Source: Luteolibacter sp. LG18 (GTDB lineage Bacteria > Verrucomicrobiota > Verrucomicrobiia > Verrucomicrobiales > Akkermansiaceae). Taken from it: a DNA stretch of 64,000 bases. Below, one piece after another: positions 1 through 10,528 of this stretch. The stretch covers positions 2,852,001-2,916,000 of the forward strand of contig NZ_AP024600.1 of assembly GCF_036322585.1 (NCBI RefSeq). Direction: 5' to 3'. Positions within the stretch are counted from its first letter, which is position 1; the number at the start of each line of letters is the position of its first letter. The notes below the pieces were generated by a model that saw only the letters and a list, made by a program, of their open reading frames with translations, did no database searches and was not told where the DNA came from. Both the position numbers and the translations under genes were made by a program.

Positions 1-2
1 CC

Positions 3-3000
3 AATGGCAACTGGACGGCCACGGTGCCGCCGGGCTCGACGGTCGTGGACATCGACAACAACGATCCGGATCTTCCGGCGGGTTCGGTGCGCACCGCGGG
101 CGTCGATCCGGTGACGGTGACCGCGGTTTCCGGCCAGAATACCAGCGCGGGCAGCGGCACGGGGTTCTATCAGGCGGCAACGGTGGCGGGTCACCTCTAC
201 CGTGACACCAATGGCAACGGCACGCAGGATTCGGGCGAGCCGGATCTGGCGAACGTGAACGTGTTCGTGACCAGTTCCACCGGTGCGACCCAGACGGTGG
301 TTTCCGGGATCAATGGCAACTGGACGGCCAGCGTGCCGCCGGGCACCACCACCATCGATGTGGATGAAACCGATCCGCAGTATCCGGCGGGGGCGACCCA
401 GACCCAGGGCGTGGCCTTGACCACCGTGACGGCTGCGGCGGGCACTACGGTCCAGAGCGGCGCGCAGGGTTTCTTCGTCCCGGCGGTCGTGACCGGTCAT
501 CTCTACTTGGATCTCAATGGCAACGGCCAGCAGGACTTCGTCTTCCATAATCTGGCGAACGTCGATGTGGTCGTGACCGACAGCCTCGGCAACACCCGCA
601 CGGTGTTCACCGATGCGAACGGCGACTGGCGCGCGATCGTGCCGCCGGGTGCCACCACCGCGGTGATCAGCTCCTCCGATCCGGAGTATCCGGCCGGCTC
701 GGTGGTGACGCAGGGCAGCGTGAGCACGAACTTCACGGCGATCGCGGGGGCGACGACGGGCAGCACGCCGGTCGGCTTCTTCTTCCCGGCCACGGTGAAC
801 GGCCGCCTGTATGTGGACACCAATGGCAACGGCGTGCAGGACTCCGGTGAACCGGGGCTGCCGAACGTCGATGTGCTGGTGACCAGCGCGATCAATAACA
901 CCCAGCGCGTGACCACGGACGCCTCCGGCAATTGGACGGCGACGGTGCCGCCGGGGACGACCACGATCGACATCGACAACGCCGATCCGCAGTACCCGAC
1001 CGGTTACCAGCAGACGCAGGGCACCGACCCCACGACGGTCACCGCGGTGGCGAGCACCACCGTTTCCGCGGGCAGCGCGGGCTTCTATCGCTCCGGCACG
1101 GTGAGCGGCCACTTGTTCGTGGACACGAACGGCAACGGCGTGGAGGACTCCGGTGAGCCGGGCCTGGCGAACGTCGACGTGCTGGTGACGGACGTGAATG
1201 GCAACACCCAGACGGTGACCACCGATGCGAACGGCAACTGGACGGCCACCGTGCCGCCGGGTTCGACGCTGGTGGACATCGTTGACACCGATCCGCAGAT
1301 CCCGGCGGGTGCCACCCGCACCGCGGGCAGTGATCCGGTGACAGTGACCGCAGTTGCGGGTGCGAACACCCCGGCCGGTGGCGGCGCGGGCTACTACCAG
1401 GCCGCGACCCTCGCGGGCCTGCTGTATGCGGACACCAATGGCAACGGCACCCGTGACGCGGGCGAGCCTGGCATCGCCGACGTGGATGTGGTTGTCACCG
1501 ATTCGCTCGGCACCGTGCGCCGCGTGGCCACGGATGTGAATGGCGCGTGGACGATCAATATTCCGCCCGGCAGCGCCACGGTCGACATCGACAACGCCGA
1601 TCCGCAGTTCCCGGCGGGCGTGACCCAGACCGAGGGCACCGATCCCACCACGGTCACGGCCATCGCTGGTCAGACGGTGAACGCGGGCAACGACGCGTAT
1701 TATCTCCCGGCGACGGTGACCGGTCTGGTCTACCGCGATGTGAACGGCGACGGCAGCTTGAACGGCAGCGAAGCCGGTTTGGCCGGGGTGAAGGTCCGCG
1801 TGACGGACTCCCTCGGTGTGGTGCGGGTGGCGACGACGAACGGTTCCGGTGTCTGGACCGTGAGCGTGCCGCCGGGCGACACCATCGCGGATGTGCTGGA
1901 GCTCGATGGCACCTTCCCGGATGGCGCGGTGCACCGCGAGGGCACCGATCCGAACACGGTGGTCGCGGTGGCCGGTTCGTCGGTCGACTCGGGCCGCGAT
2001 GGCTACTATTTCCCGGCCACGGTGACCGGTTTCGTGTTCCTCGATGCGAACGGCAACGGCGTGAAGGACGCGTCCGAGGCGGGCATCGCCGATCTCGATG
2101 TAGTAATCACCGATAGCAACGGTGCCGTGCAGACGGTGACCACGGATGGCTCCGGCAACTGGACGGCCACCGTGCCGCCGGGTGCCACCCAGGTGAAGGT
2201 AAGCGAGAGCGATCCGCAGTATCCGGCGGGTTCCCAGCAGACCGTCGGTGCCGATCCAAACACCATCACCGCGGTGGCGAACCAGTCGGTGTCCGCGGGC
2301 ACCGATGGCTTCTACATCGCGGCCACGGTGACCGGCGTGGTGTATCTCGATGCCAATGGCAACGGCACTCAGCAGAACGATGAAAACGGCATCGCGGGTG
2401 TTTCGGTGACGATCACCGACAGCCTCGGCAATCCGCACGTGGTGACCACCGGCGGCGATGGCCGCTGGACCGCCAGCGTACCACCGGGCGTGGCGATCGT
2501 GGATGTCGATCAGGCGTCCGCTTCGATCCCGAGCGGTTCCGTGCAGACGCAGGGCACCGATCCAAGTCCCGTTACCGCGGTGGCCGGGGTCAGCTCGGAC
2601 GCGGGCAAGGACGGCTATTTCCAGCCGGCTGTGGTCAGCGGTCACCTCTATGTCGATGCCAACGGCAACGGCGTGCAGGATGGCGCGGAAACGGGACTCG
2701 CCGATGTGGACGTGACCATCACCGACAGTCTCGGCGTGGTCCGGGTGGTGAGCACCGATGCGAATGGCAACTGGACGGTGAGCGTGCCGCCAGGTTCCAC
2801 GCTGGTGGATGTGAACCAGGCCGATCCGCAGTTCCCGGCGGGCGGCACGATCAGCCAGGGCTCCGATCCGCAAACGGTGACCGCCGTGGCGGGGAGCAAC
2901 ACCCCGGCCGGAACGATCGGCTACCGCATCCTCGGCATGGTCACGGGCCATCTCTACGTGGACGTGAACAACAACGCCACGCAGGACCCCGGTGAGCCGA

Positions 3001-6000
3001 ACCTTTCGGGCATCAACGTGACCGTCACCGACACCCTGGGCAGCCAGACGGTGGAAACCGACGCGCTGGGCAACTGGATCGCGAACGTGGCCCCGGGCTC
3101 CGTCACCGCGGATGTCGACAACGCCGATCCGCAGTTCCCGACCGGCGCGACCCTCACGGAGGGCGTGGACCCGGTCACCGTCACCGCGGTGGCGGGCACC
3201 TCGGTGCCGACCGGCAACGTCGGCTACTACATTTCGACGCTCGTGAACGGTACGATCTTCGTGGATGTGAACCACAATGGCACCCGCGAGCCGAATGAAC
3301 CCGGCCTGGCCGGCGTGAGCGTGGTGGTCACCGATTCCAACAATGTCGTGAAGACGGTGGTGACGAACGACCAGGGCGTGTGGAGCGCGGGGGTGGCACC
3401 GGGAGCGGTGACGACCACGATCACCGAAAGCAGTCCGCTGTTCACCACCGGCTTCGTCCGCACCTCGGGTTCCGCCACTGGTTCGGTGACGGCCACCGCG
3501 GGCACGCCGACGACGGTGGGGGCGACCAGTTACTACTTCCCGGGCACTGTCAGCGGCAGCCTCTATTTCGATACCAATGGCAATGGCCAGAAGGACGGTG
3601 TCGAGTCGTTCCTGGCGGGAGTCGATCTCGCGATCACGGACAGCAACGGCGACCTCACCATCGTGACCACCGATGGGAACGGCGCGTGGTCGACCACGGT
3701 CGCGCCCGGATTGGTGCACATCGATGTGGACGAGAACGATCCGCAGTTCCCGGCGGGCGCGGTGCAGACCCAGGGCGTGGATCCCACGGTGGTGACCGCG
3801 GTTTCCGGCCAGAATGTGGACAGCGGCACCAGCGGCTTCTACGTCTCCGCGCTGGTTTCGGGTCATCTCTATCGCGACACCAACGGCAACGGCACGCAGG
3901 ATTCCGGTGAGCCGGATCTCGCGGGCGTGAACGTGTTCGTGGTTGATTCCACCGGTGTGAACCGCACGGTGGTCACCGGCGCGGACGGCAATTGGTCGGC
4001 CAGTGTGCCGCCGGGCACCACCCGCATCGATATCGATGAAACCGATCCGCAGTATCCGGCGGGCGCGACCCAGACCCAGGGTGTGGCGTTGACCACGCTC
4101 ACCGCGGTGGCGGGCAGCGAGGTTTCCGCGGGAGCGGCGGGCTATTTCGTCCCGGCGATTGTCACCGGCCACCTCTATCTGGACCTGAATGGCAACGGCC
4201 AGCAGGACTTCGTTTACCACAACCTGGCCAACGTCGACATCCTCGTGACCGACAGCCTCGGCACCACCCGCACCGTCACGACCGACCAGAACGGCGACTG
4301 GCGCGCCTCGGTGCCACCGGGCACCACCTTCGCGACGGTCGACTCCACCGATCCGGAATACCCGACGGGCTCGGTGGTCACCCAAGGCAGCGCGACGACG
4401 AACTTCACGGCGATCGCGGGGGCCACCACGGGCAGCACGCCGGTGGGCTTCTTCTTCCCGGCCACGGTGAGCGGCCGCCTGTATGTCGATACCAATGGCA
4501 ACGGCCAGGCGGATCCGGGCGAGCCGGGACTGGCGAACGTCGACGTGCTGGTGACCAGTGCGATCAACAACACCCAGCGGGTGACGACGGATGCCAACGG
4601 CAACTGGATCGCCACCGTGCCGCCGGGCACGACCACGATCGACATCGACAATGCCGATCCGCAGTTCCCGACCGGCTATCTCCAGACGCAGGGCACCGAT
4701 CCCACCACGATCACCGCGGTGGCGAGCACCACGGTTTCGGCTGGAGGCGCTGGCTTCTACCTCTCCGGTTCGGTCAGCGGCCACCTGTTCGTGGATACGA
4801 ATGGCAACGGCGTCGAGGACTCCGGGGAGCCGGGCCTCGCGGGCGTCGATGTACTGGTGACGGACTCGAACGGCAGCACCCAGACGGTCACGACCGATGC
4901 GAACGGCAACTGGACGGCCATCGTGCCGCCGGGCAGCACCACGGCGGACATCGTCGACAGCGATCCGCAGATTCCGGCGGGTGCGATCCGCACCGCGGGC
5001 AGCGATCCGGTGACGGTGACGGCGGTCGCCGGGGTGGATACGCCGGTGGGCGGTGGCGCGGGTTACTTCCAGCCGGCTCCGCTGAGCGGCGTGGTGTATC
5101 TCGATACCAATGGCAACGGCACCCGCAATGCGGATGAGCCGGGCATTGCCGATGTGGATGTGATCGTCACCGATTCGCTCGGCACCGTCCGTCGCGTGGC
5201 GACGAATGCCAACGGCGGTTGGTCGATCAGCGTGCCACCCGGCACCACCACGGTGGATGTCGACAACGCCGATCCGCAGTTCCCGGCGGGCGTGACCCTG
5301 ACCGAAGGCATCGATCCCAACACCGTGACCGCCATCGCCGGTCAGGTAGTGAACGCGGGCAACGACGGCTACTTCCTCCCGGCGACGGTGACCGGTCTGG
5401 TCTATCGCGATGCGAATGGCGACGGGCTCCAGAATGGCGGTGAACCGGGACTCGCGGGCGTGAAGGTCCGCGTGACCGACATCCTCGGCATTCCGCATGA
5501 CGTGACGACGGACTCCAATGGCAATTGGACGGCCGTGGTGCCGCCGGGCTTGACCAACGTGGACGTGCTTGAGTTCGACACCACCTTCCCGGATGGCGGC
5601 GTGCACCTCGCGGGCAACGATCCGAATTCCATCATCGCCGTGGCGGGCACGACCGTGAATGGCGGCACCGATGGCTATTACTTCCCGGCCACCGTGAACG
5701 GACACCTCTACCTCGATGTGGATGGCAATGGCACCCAGGGAGCGGGCGAGCCGCCGCTGCCGAACGTGGACCTGGTGCTCACCACCAGCACCGGCGCGAT
5801 CCTGCGGGTGACCACCGACACCAACGGCAACTGGTCCGCCAGCGTGCCGCCCGGCACCACCTTGGTGGATGTCGATGAAACCGACCCGCAGTTCCCGGCC
5901 GATTCCACCCGCACCCAGGGCACCGACCCGACTACGGTCACGGCCGTGGCCACCCAGGCGGTTTCCGGAGGCACGAATGGTTACCACGTGCCGGCTGTCA

Positions 6001-9000
6001 TCACCGGTCTGGTCTATCTGGATGTGAACGGCAATGGCAGCCGCCAGGTTGGCGAGCCGGGCGTTGCCGGTGTGGCGGTCTTGTTGACCGACAGCCTGAA
6101 CAACACCCGCACGGTCTACACCGCCGCGGATGGCACCTGGGTTGCCAGCGTGCCGCCGGGCAGCACCACGGCGGACATTTCCGCCGCCGATCCGAACCTG
6201 CCGTCCGGCGTGGTCCGCACCGAGGGTACGAACCCCACCACCGTCATCACGGTGGCGGGCACCGGCACCAGCGGCGGCCGGGATGGCTTCTATCTCGCGG
6301 CCACCGTCACCGGCCATCTCTACGTCGATACCAATGGCAATGGGGTGCAGGATTCCGGTGAACCGGACCTCGCTAACGTCGACGTAAGCATCACCGACAG
6401 CAACGGCACCGTGCAGGTGGTCAGCACCGACTCCAGCGGCAACTGGACGGCCAGCGTGCCGCCGGGTGCCACCGTGGTGGATGTGAGCCAGGCCGATCCG
6501 CAGTTCCCGGCAGGTGGCACCATCAGCCAGGGCACCGATCCGCAGACGGTCAATGCCGTGGCGGGCGCGAGCACTGCGGCCGTGCCAGTGGGCTATCAGA
6601 TCCTCGGCACGGTCACCGGCCACCTCTACGTGGACGTGAACCACAACGGCGCGCAGGACACGGGTGAACCGGATCTCTCCGGCATCGACGTGGTGGTCAC
6701 GGATTCCGCGGGCAACCAGCAGACGGTTTCCACCAATGAGCTGGGCGTCTGGACGGCCAGCGTTCGCCCGGGCAGCACCACGGCGGATGTCGATGGCTCC
6801 GACCCGCAGTTCCCGGCGGGGGCTTCGATTAGCCAGGGCACCGATCCGGTCAGCGTCACGGCGGTGGCGGGCACCACGGTGGCTTCCGGCGACCTCGGTT
6901 ACTACATCTCCACCCTGGTGACCGGCACGGTCTTCGTGGATGTGAATCACAATGGCACCCGCGACAGCGGCGAGCCCGGCTTGCCGGGTGTGAGCGTGGT
7001 GGTCACGGATTCCAATGGCGTGGTGAACTCCGTGCTGACCAACAACAACGGCCTGTGGGCGGCGAGCGTGGCCCCGGGTGCGGTCAGCTCGGTGATTTCC
7101 GAAAACGGCCCGGCGTTCCCGTCCGGCTTCGTCCGCACCGCGGGCTCGGCCACCGGTTCCGCCACGGCGGTCGGCGGCACTCCGGCCTCGGTGGGCTCCA
7201 CCGGCTACTACTTCCCTGGTATCATCAGCGGCCACCTGTTCTCGGATACCAATGGCAACGGCGTGGAGGATCCCGGTGAGCCGGGTCTCGCGAACATCAC
7301 CGTCGTCATCACCGACAGCCTGAACGACCCCCACACGGTGGAAACCGATGCCAACGGCAACTGGACGGTCAGCGTGCCGCCCGGCACCACCACGGTGGAG
7401 ATCGACACGGCCGACACCGACATTCCCGCGGGCTCGGTCCAGACGGCTGGCACGAATCCCACCACCGTCGCCGTGGTGTCCGGCCAGACGACTCCGGCGG
7501 ATGGCAGCGCGGGCTTCTATCAGCCTGGCACCGTCGCGGGCCATCTCTACCGCGATACCAACGGCAACGGCATCCAGGATTCCGGTGAGCCGGATCTCGC
7601 GGGCGTGAACGTGTTCGTCTCGGATTCCAACGATGTGACCCAGATCGTGGTCACGGGCGTGAATGGCAATTGGTCGGCGCAGGTGCCACCGGGGGCGACC
7701 CAGATCGATGTGGATGAAACCGATCCGCAGTTCCCGGCGGGAGCGGTGCAGACCCAGGGCACGGTGCTCACCACTGTCAATGCGGCGGCGGGCACCACCT
7801 TCCAGACCACGCCACAGGGCTTCTTCGTCCCGGCGATCGTGACCGGCCACCTCTATCTGGATCTCAATGGCAATAGCCAGCAGGACTTCCTGATCCACAA
7901 CCTCGCCAACGTCGACGTGCTCGTCACCGACAGCCTCGGCAACGTGACCCGCGTGACCACCGACCAGGACGGCAACTGGCGCGCCACCGTGCCGCCGGGT
8001 GCGACCTCGGCGACGGTGGATTCGACCGATCCGCAGTATCCCACGGGCTCGGTCGTCACGCAGGGCAGTGCGACCACGAACTTCACCGCGGTCGCGGGTG
8101 TCACGCTCGGCAGCACGCCGGTGGGCTTCTTCTATCCGGCCACGGTTTCCGGTCGCGTGTATGTGGACCGGAATGGCAACGGCGTGCAGGACTCCGGGGA
8201 ACCAGGTATCGCCGATCTCGACCTGCTCGTCACCAGTGCGATCAACAACACCCAGCGTGTGACGACCGACTCGAACGGCAACTGGACGGCCACCGTGCCG
8301 CCGGGAACGACCTCGATCGACATCGACGACCTCGATCCGCAGTTCCCGACCGGCGCTCTGCGCACGCAGGGCACCGATCCGACGACGGTGACGGCGGTGG
8401 CCAGCATCACCACCTCCGCGGGCAGCACCGGCTACTATCGTCCGGGCACGGTCAGCGGCCACCTCTTCACCGATGTGAATGGCAACGGCGCCGAGGATTC
8501 CGGAGAACCGGGCCTCGCGGGCGTCGACCTGATCATCACCGATGTGAACGGCGCGACCCAGACGGTGACCACCGACACGAATGGCAACTGGACGGCCACC
8601 GTGCCGCCGGGTGCCACCCTGGTGGACATCGTCGACAACGATCCACAGATCCCCGCGGGTGCGATCCGCACCGTGGGCAGCGACCCGGTGACGGTTACGG
8701 CCGTGGCGAACACGGACACACCGGTGCCCGTGGGCGTGGGTTACTTCCAGCCCGCCACCGTGCGCGGCTTCGTGCGGGTGGATCAGCAGAACGATGGCAC
8801 GCCGGACCGTGGCGCGGCCGGAGTGACGGTCCGCCTGATCGGCGCGGGCAATGTCACGCTCGCCACGACCACCACGGGCGCGGACGGCAGCTACACTTTC
8901 ACCGGCGTGGCTCCCGGCAGCGATCTGGTGCGGATCACCCTGCCGGGTGGTTACCTCAGCGTGCTGGATACCGATGGCGGTGACACGCTGGTGATCGGCG

Positions 9001-10505
9001 ATGTGACTCCGGTGGTGGTGACCGCCGGTGCCACCGTTTCGAACCAGGACTTCCTGCTGCGTCCGCTGAAGGAACCGAACCGCTTCGCCGGTTGGCAGGC
9101 CGCCCATCCGCTGGGTGGCCAGAACGGCCCGGCGGACAATCCGGACGGCGACCTCTCCAACAACCTCATCGAGTATGCCTTCGGCATCGATCCGGCCAGC
9201 GGTGCGGGCAATCCGTTCTGCCTGGTGAAATCGAACACCAATCCGAACGCCATCGACGCCGTCTACACCCGCACCGCGGGCGGCGCGCTCGACGTGACCT
9301 ATCGCCTGGAGTCGCTCTCCGACCTCACCCTGGCACCGGGCGGATGGACACCGGTGACGGTGCCGCCGGGGAGCATCCAGATCACGGACAACGGTGACGG
9401 CACGGAAACCGTCCGCATCCTCGATCTGGAAAGCGTGACCGGCCTCGCCGGTGCCGGTTTCGTGCGCCTCCACGTCTTCCTCGATGCCAACGGCGATACC
9501 GTGCCCGAGGCCGATGCGGTGACGGAGGTCGGCGGTTGGGTGCAGTCGAACTGGGGAACGGCCTGCCGGACCTACAACAACGCCTTCGTCTCGTGCCCGC
9601 CGTTCTCCGGCGTGATTGATGCGGTGAACGGCCAGCAGCTCGACCTCACCACCTCCGCCGCGGGCGTGAACCTCGCCACGGTGCTGGTACCGGGATCGGC
9701 CTACTACCTTGAGGTGGTGTCCGGCGATTGGGCGGGCCACCGCTTCGACGTCACCGCCGTGGGCACGGGTGTGCTCACGCTGGCCAGCGACAACAACCTC
9801 TTCGCCGCGAGTCCGCCGTTCAACACGGTGGCGGGCGCGCTGCCGTCCACGCTGGCGGGCGACCGCTTCGTGATCCGCGTCCACCGCACGCTCAACCAGG
9901 TCTTCCCGCCGGAGGCCTTCACCGCCACCAACGCGCAGGATACCGCCGACCAGGTGCAGACCTACGTGGCCGGCGCCTTCACCTCCTACTGGCTCTACCT
10001 GAACGGTGGTTCGCCGAAGTGGGTGCGGGTGGACGATGGCGCGCTGGCCGACCAGGGCAATGTCATCATCCCGCCGGGGCAGGGGACCTTCATCAATTGC
10101 CTCGGAGCGCCGGGTTCGCTGCTGGCCTATGGCAAGGTCCGCCAGAACGACTTCGCGCTGCCGCTGGCCGCGGGCAACAACCTGGTGGCGGGCGGCTACC
10201 CGCTGGCCGAATCCCCGCTCTCCCGCGGCATGACGATCCCGAACGGCTTCGACGGCGACCGCGATTACAAGAAGGCCGACCAGTTCTTCCTGTGGCGCGG
10301 CGACGCGCTCACCGGCCAGACCGGTTACGACACCTACTTCCTGCTCGATGGGGCTCCGGTCCAGCCGGCCCTCCGCCGCTGGGCGAAGGTGGGGGATGCC
10401 GCGGTCACGCCGCGGGACACCACCACGCTCTTCAAGCGGGACAACAGTGCCTTCCTGAAACTCAACGGACCGTTGCCAAGCCACAAGGTCGCCCTCCCCT
10501 GGTAA
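3..10505 (+). CDS. Giant secreted SdrD-B-like repeat protein (5' end outside window)
   Basis: The frame is open from base 3, so the gene begins upstream and only the last ~3,500 residues are visible. The first ~2,900 residues are 28 complete domains of ~102 aa. Each opens with a D-x-N-G-N-G-x-x-D-x-G-E-P calcium-binding-type loop, continues with a 'VTDSLG'-type hairpin and 'NGNWTA.VPPG', and closes with 'DPQFPAG..TQGTDP'. This matches SdrD B / Cna-B-like stalk domains of surface adhesins. The next domain (near 8760-9060) is a more canonical SdrD-B unit. It is followed by 'DNPDGDLSNNLIEYAFGIDP', a verrucomicrobial calcium-binding module, and a ~330-aa C-terminal region that resembles the verrucomicrobial TIGR02597 family. 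I see no sortase or PEP-CTERM sorting signal at the C-terminus. A role as a long extracellular stalk or adhesin is inferred from the family. Confidence 0.9.
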   Translation, partial: NGNWTATVPPGSTVVDIDNNDPDLPAGSVRTAGVDPVTVTAVSGQNTSAGSGTGFYQAATVAGHLYRDTNGNGTQDSGEPDLANVNVFVTSSTGATQTVVSGINGNWTASVPPGTTTIDVDETDPQYPAGATQTQGVALTTVTAAAGTTVQSGAQGFFVPAVVTGHLYLDLNGNGQQDFVFHNLANVDVVVTDSLGNTRTVFTDANGDWRAIVPPGATTAVISSSDPEYPAGSVVTQGSVSTNFTAIAGATTGSTPVGFFFPATVNGRLYVDTNGNGVQDSGEPGLPNVDVLVTSAINNTQRVTTDASGNWTATVPPGTTTIDIDNADPQYPTGYQQTQGTDPTTVTAVASTTVSAGSAGFYRSGTVSGHLFVDTNGNGVEDSGEPGLANVDVLVTDVNGNTQTVTTDANGNWTATVPPGSTLVDIVDTDPQIPAGATRTAGSDPVTVTAVAGANTPAGGGAGYYQAATLAGLLYADTNGNGTRDAGEPGIADVDVVVTDSLGTVRRVATDVNGAWTINIPPGSATVDIDNADPQFPAGVTQTEGTDPTTVTAIAGQTVNAGNDAYYLPATVTGLVYRDVNGDGSLNGSEAGLAGVKVRVTDSLGVVRVATTNGSGVWTVSVPPGDTIADVLELDGTFPDGAVHREGTDPNTVVAVAGSSVDSGRDGYYFPATVTGFVFLDANGNGVKDASEAGIADLDVVITDSNGAVQTVTTDGSGNWTATVPPGATQVKVSESDPQYPAGSQQTVGADPNTITAVANQSVSAGTDGFYIAATVTGVVYLDANGNGTQQNDENGIAGVSVTITDSLGNPHVVTTGGDGRWTASVPPGVAIVDVDQASASIPSGSVQTQGTDPSPVTAVAGVSSDAGKDGYFQPAVVSGHLYVDANGNGVQDGAETGLADVDVTITDSLGVVRVVSTDANGNWTVSVPPGSTLVDVNQADPQFPAGGTISQGSDPQTVTAVAGSNTPAGTIGYRILGMVTGHLYVDVNNNATQDPGEPNLSGINVTVTDTLGSQTVETDALGNWIANVAPGSVTADVDNADPQFPTGATLTEGVDPVTVTAVAGTSVPTGNVGYYISTLVNGTIFVDVNHNGTREPNEPGLAGVSVVVTDSNNVVKTVVTNDQGVWSAGVAPGAVTTTITESSPLFTTGFVRTSGSATGSVTATAGTPTTVGATSYYFPGTVSGSLYFDTNGNGQKDGVESFLAGVDLAITDSNGDLTIVTTDGNGAWSTTVAPGLVHIDVDENDPQFPAGAVQTQGVDPTVVTAVSGQNVDSGTSGFYVSALVSGHLYRDTNGNGTQDSGEPDLAGVNVFVVDSTGVNRTVVTGADGNWSASVPPGTTRIDIDETDPQYPAGATQTQGVALTTLTAVAGSEVSAGAAGYFVPAIVTGHLYLDLNGNGQQDFVYHNLANVDILVTDSLGTTRTVTTDQNGDWRASVPPGTTFATVDSTDPEYPTGSVVTQGSATTNFTAIAGATTGSTPVGFFFPATVSGRLYVDTNGNGQADPGEPGLANVDVLVTSAINNTQRVTTDANGNWIATVPPGTTTIDIDNADPQFPTGYLQTQGTDPTTITAVASTTVSAGGAGFYLSGSVSGHLFVDTNGNGVEDSGEPGLAGVDVLVTDSNGSTQTVTTDANGNWTAIVPPGSTTADIVDSDPQIPAGAIRTAGSDPVTVTAVAGVDTPVGGGAGYFQPAPLSGVVYLDTNGNGTRNADEPGIADVDVIVTDSLGTVRRVATNANGGWSISVPPGTTTVDVDNADPQFPAGVTLTEGIDPNTVTAIAGQVVNAGNDGYFLPATVTGLVYRDANGDGLQNGGEPGLAGVKVRVTDILGIPHDVTTDSNGNWTAVVPPGLTNVDVLEFDTTFPDGGVHLAGNDPNSIIAVAGTTVNGGTDGYYFPATVNGHLYLDVDGNGTQGAGEPPLPNVDLVLTTSTGAILRVTTDTNGNWSASVPPGTTLVDVDETDPQFPADSTRTQGTDPTTVTAVATQAVSGGTNGYHVPAVITGLVYLDVNGNGSRQVGEPGVAGVAVLLTDSLNNTRTVYTAADGTWVASVPPGSTTADISAADPNLPSGVVRTEGTNPTTVITVAGTGTSGGRDGFYLAATVTGHLYVDTNGNGVQDSGEPDLANVDVSITDSNGTVQVVSTDSSGNWTASVPPGATVVDVSQADPQFPAGGTISQGTDPQTVNAVAGASTAAVPVGYQILGTVTGHLYVDVNHNGAQDTGEPDLSGIDVVVTDSAGNQQTVSTNELGVWTASVRPGSTTADVDGSDPQFPAGASISQGTDPVSVTAVAGTTVASGDLGYYISTLVTGTVFVDVNHNGTRDSGEPGLPGVSVVVTDSNGVVNSVLTNNNGLWAASVAPGAVSSVISENGPAFPSGFVRTAGSATGSATAVGGTPASVGSTGYYFPGIISGHLFSDTNGNGVEDPGEPGLANITVVITDSLNDPHTVETDANGNWTVSVPPGTTTVEIDTADTDIPAGSVQTAGTNPTTVAVVSGQTTPADGSAGFYQPGTVAGHLYRDTNGNGIQDSGEPDLAGVNVFVSDSNDVTQIVVTGVNGNWSAQVPPGATQIDVDETDPQFPAGAVQTQGTVLTTVNAAAGTTFQTTPQGFFVPAIVTGHLYLDLNGNSQQDFLIHNLANVDVLVTDSLGNVTRVTTDQDGNWRATVPPGATSATVDSTDPQYPTGSVVTQGSATTNFTAVAGVTLGSTPVGFFYPATVSGRVYVDRNGNGVQDSGEPGIADLDLLVTSAINNTQRVTTDSNGNWTATVPPGTTSIDIDDLDPQFPTGALRTQGTDPTTVTAVASITTSAGSTGYYRPGTVSGHLFTDVNGNGAEDSGEPGLAGVDLIITDVNGATQTVTTDTNGNWTATVPPGATLVDIVDNDPQIPAGAIRTVGSDPVTVTAVANTDTPVPVGVGYFQPATVRGFVRVDQQNDGTPDRGAAGVTVRLIGAGNVTLATTTTGADGSYTFTGVAPGSDLVRITLPGGYLSVLDTDGGDTLVIGDVTPVVVTAGATVSNQDFLLRPLKEPNRFAGWQAAHPLGGQNGPADNPDGDLSNNLIEYAFGIDPASGAGNPFCLVKSNTNPNAIDAVYTRTAGGALDVTYRLESLSDLTLAPGGWTPVTVPPGSIQITDNGDGTETVRILDLESVTGLAGAGFVRLHVFLDANGDTVPEADAVTEVGGWVQSNWGTACRTYNNAFVSCPPFSGVIDAVNGQQLDLTTSAAGVNLATVLVPGSAYYLEVVSGDWAGHRFDVTAVGTGVLTLASDNNLFAASPPFNTVAGALPSTLAGDRFVIRVHRTLNQVFPPEAFTATNAQDTADQVQTYVAGAFTSYWLYLNGGSPKWVRVDDGALADQGNVIIPPGQGTFINCLGAPGSLLAYGKVRQNDFALPLAAGNNLVAGGYPLAESPLSRGMTIPNGFDGDRDYKKADQFFLWRGDALTGQTGYDTYFLLDGAPVQPALRRWAKVGDAAVTPRDTTTLFKRDNSAFLKLNGPLPSHKVALPW
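189..3860 (+). repeat. 12-domain higher-order repeat, copy 1
   Basis: This is the first complete copy of a higher-order repeat inside the giant gene. It holds twelve ~306-bp domains in a fixed order. Its second domain (from ~493) has the distinctive 'DLNGNGQQDFVFHN' loop, its third carries 'SAINNTQR', and its eleventh has 'DVNHNGTR'. The same order recurs 3,672 bp downstream. Confidence 0.85.
3861..7538 (+). repeat. 12-domain higher-order repeat, copy 2
   Basis: Second complete copy, again twelve domains in the same order; the next copy begins 3,678 bp after this one starts. Matching positions (for example domain 2, 'DLNGNGQQDFVYHN') resemble copy 1 more closely than they resemble neighbouring domains. 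That indicates duplication of the whole 12-domain block. Confidence 0.85.
7539..8759 (+). repeat. 12-domain higher-order repeat, copy 3 (first four domains only)
   Basis: Third copy, stopping after four domains ('RDTNGNGIQDSGEPDL', 'DLNGNSQQDFLIHN', 'DRNGNGVQDSGEPGI', 'DVNGNGAEDSGEPGL'). The sequence then switches to a non-homologous SdrD-B unit beginning 'VRGFVRVD'. Confidence 0.85.
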
Positions 10506-10528
10506 GCCCCCAACACGCCATTCAGATC

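Noticed and set aside
197-8719. Many 75-160-codon minus-strand frames recurring every ~300 bp
   Set aside because: They repeat because the sense-strand domains repeat; they are complements of the SdrD-B-like units.
189-8759. CRISPR array or DNA satellite interpretation of the 306-bp periodicity
   Set aside because: The period is a multiple of three, the frame is open throughout and the unit is a protein domain; no short palindromic repeats with unique spacers.
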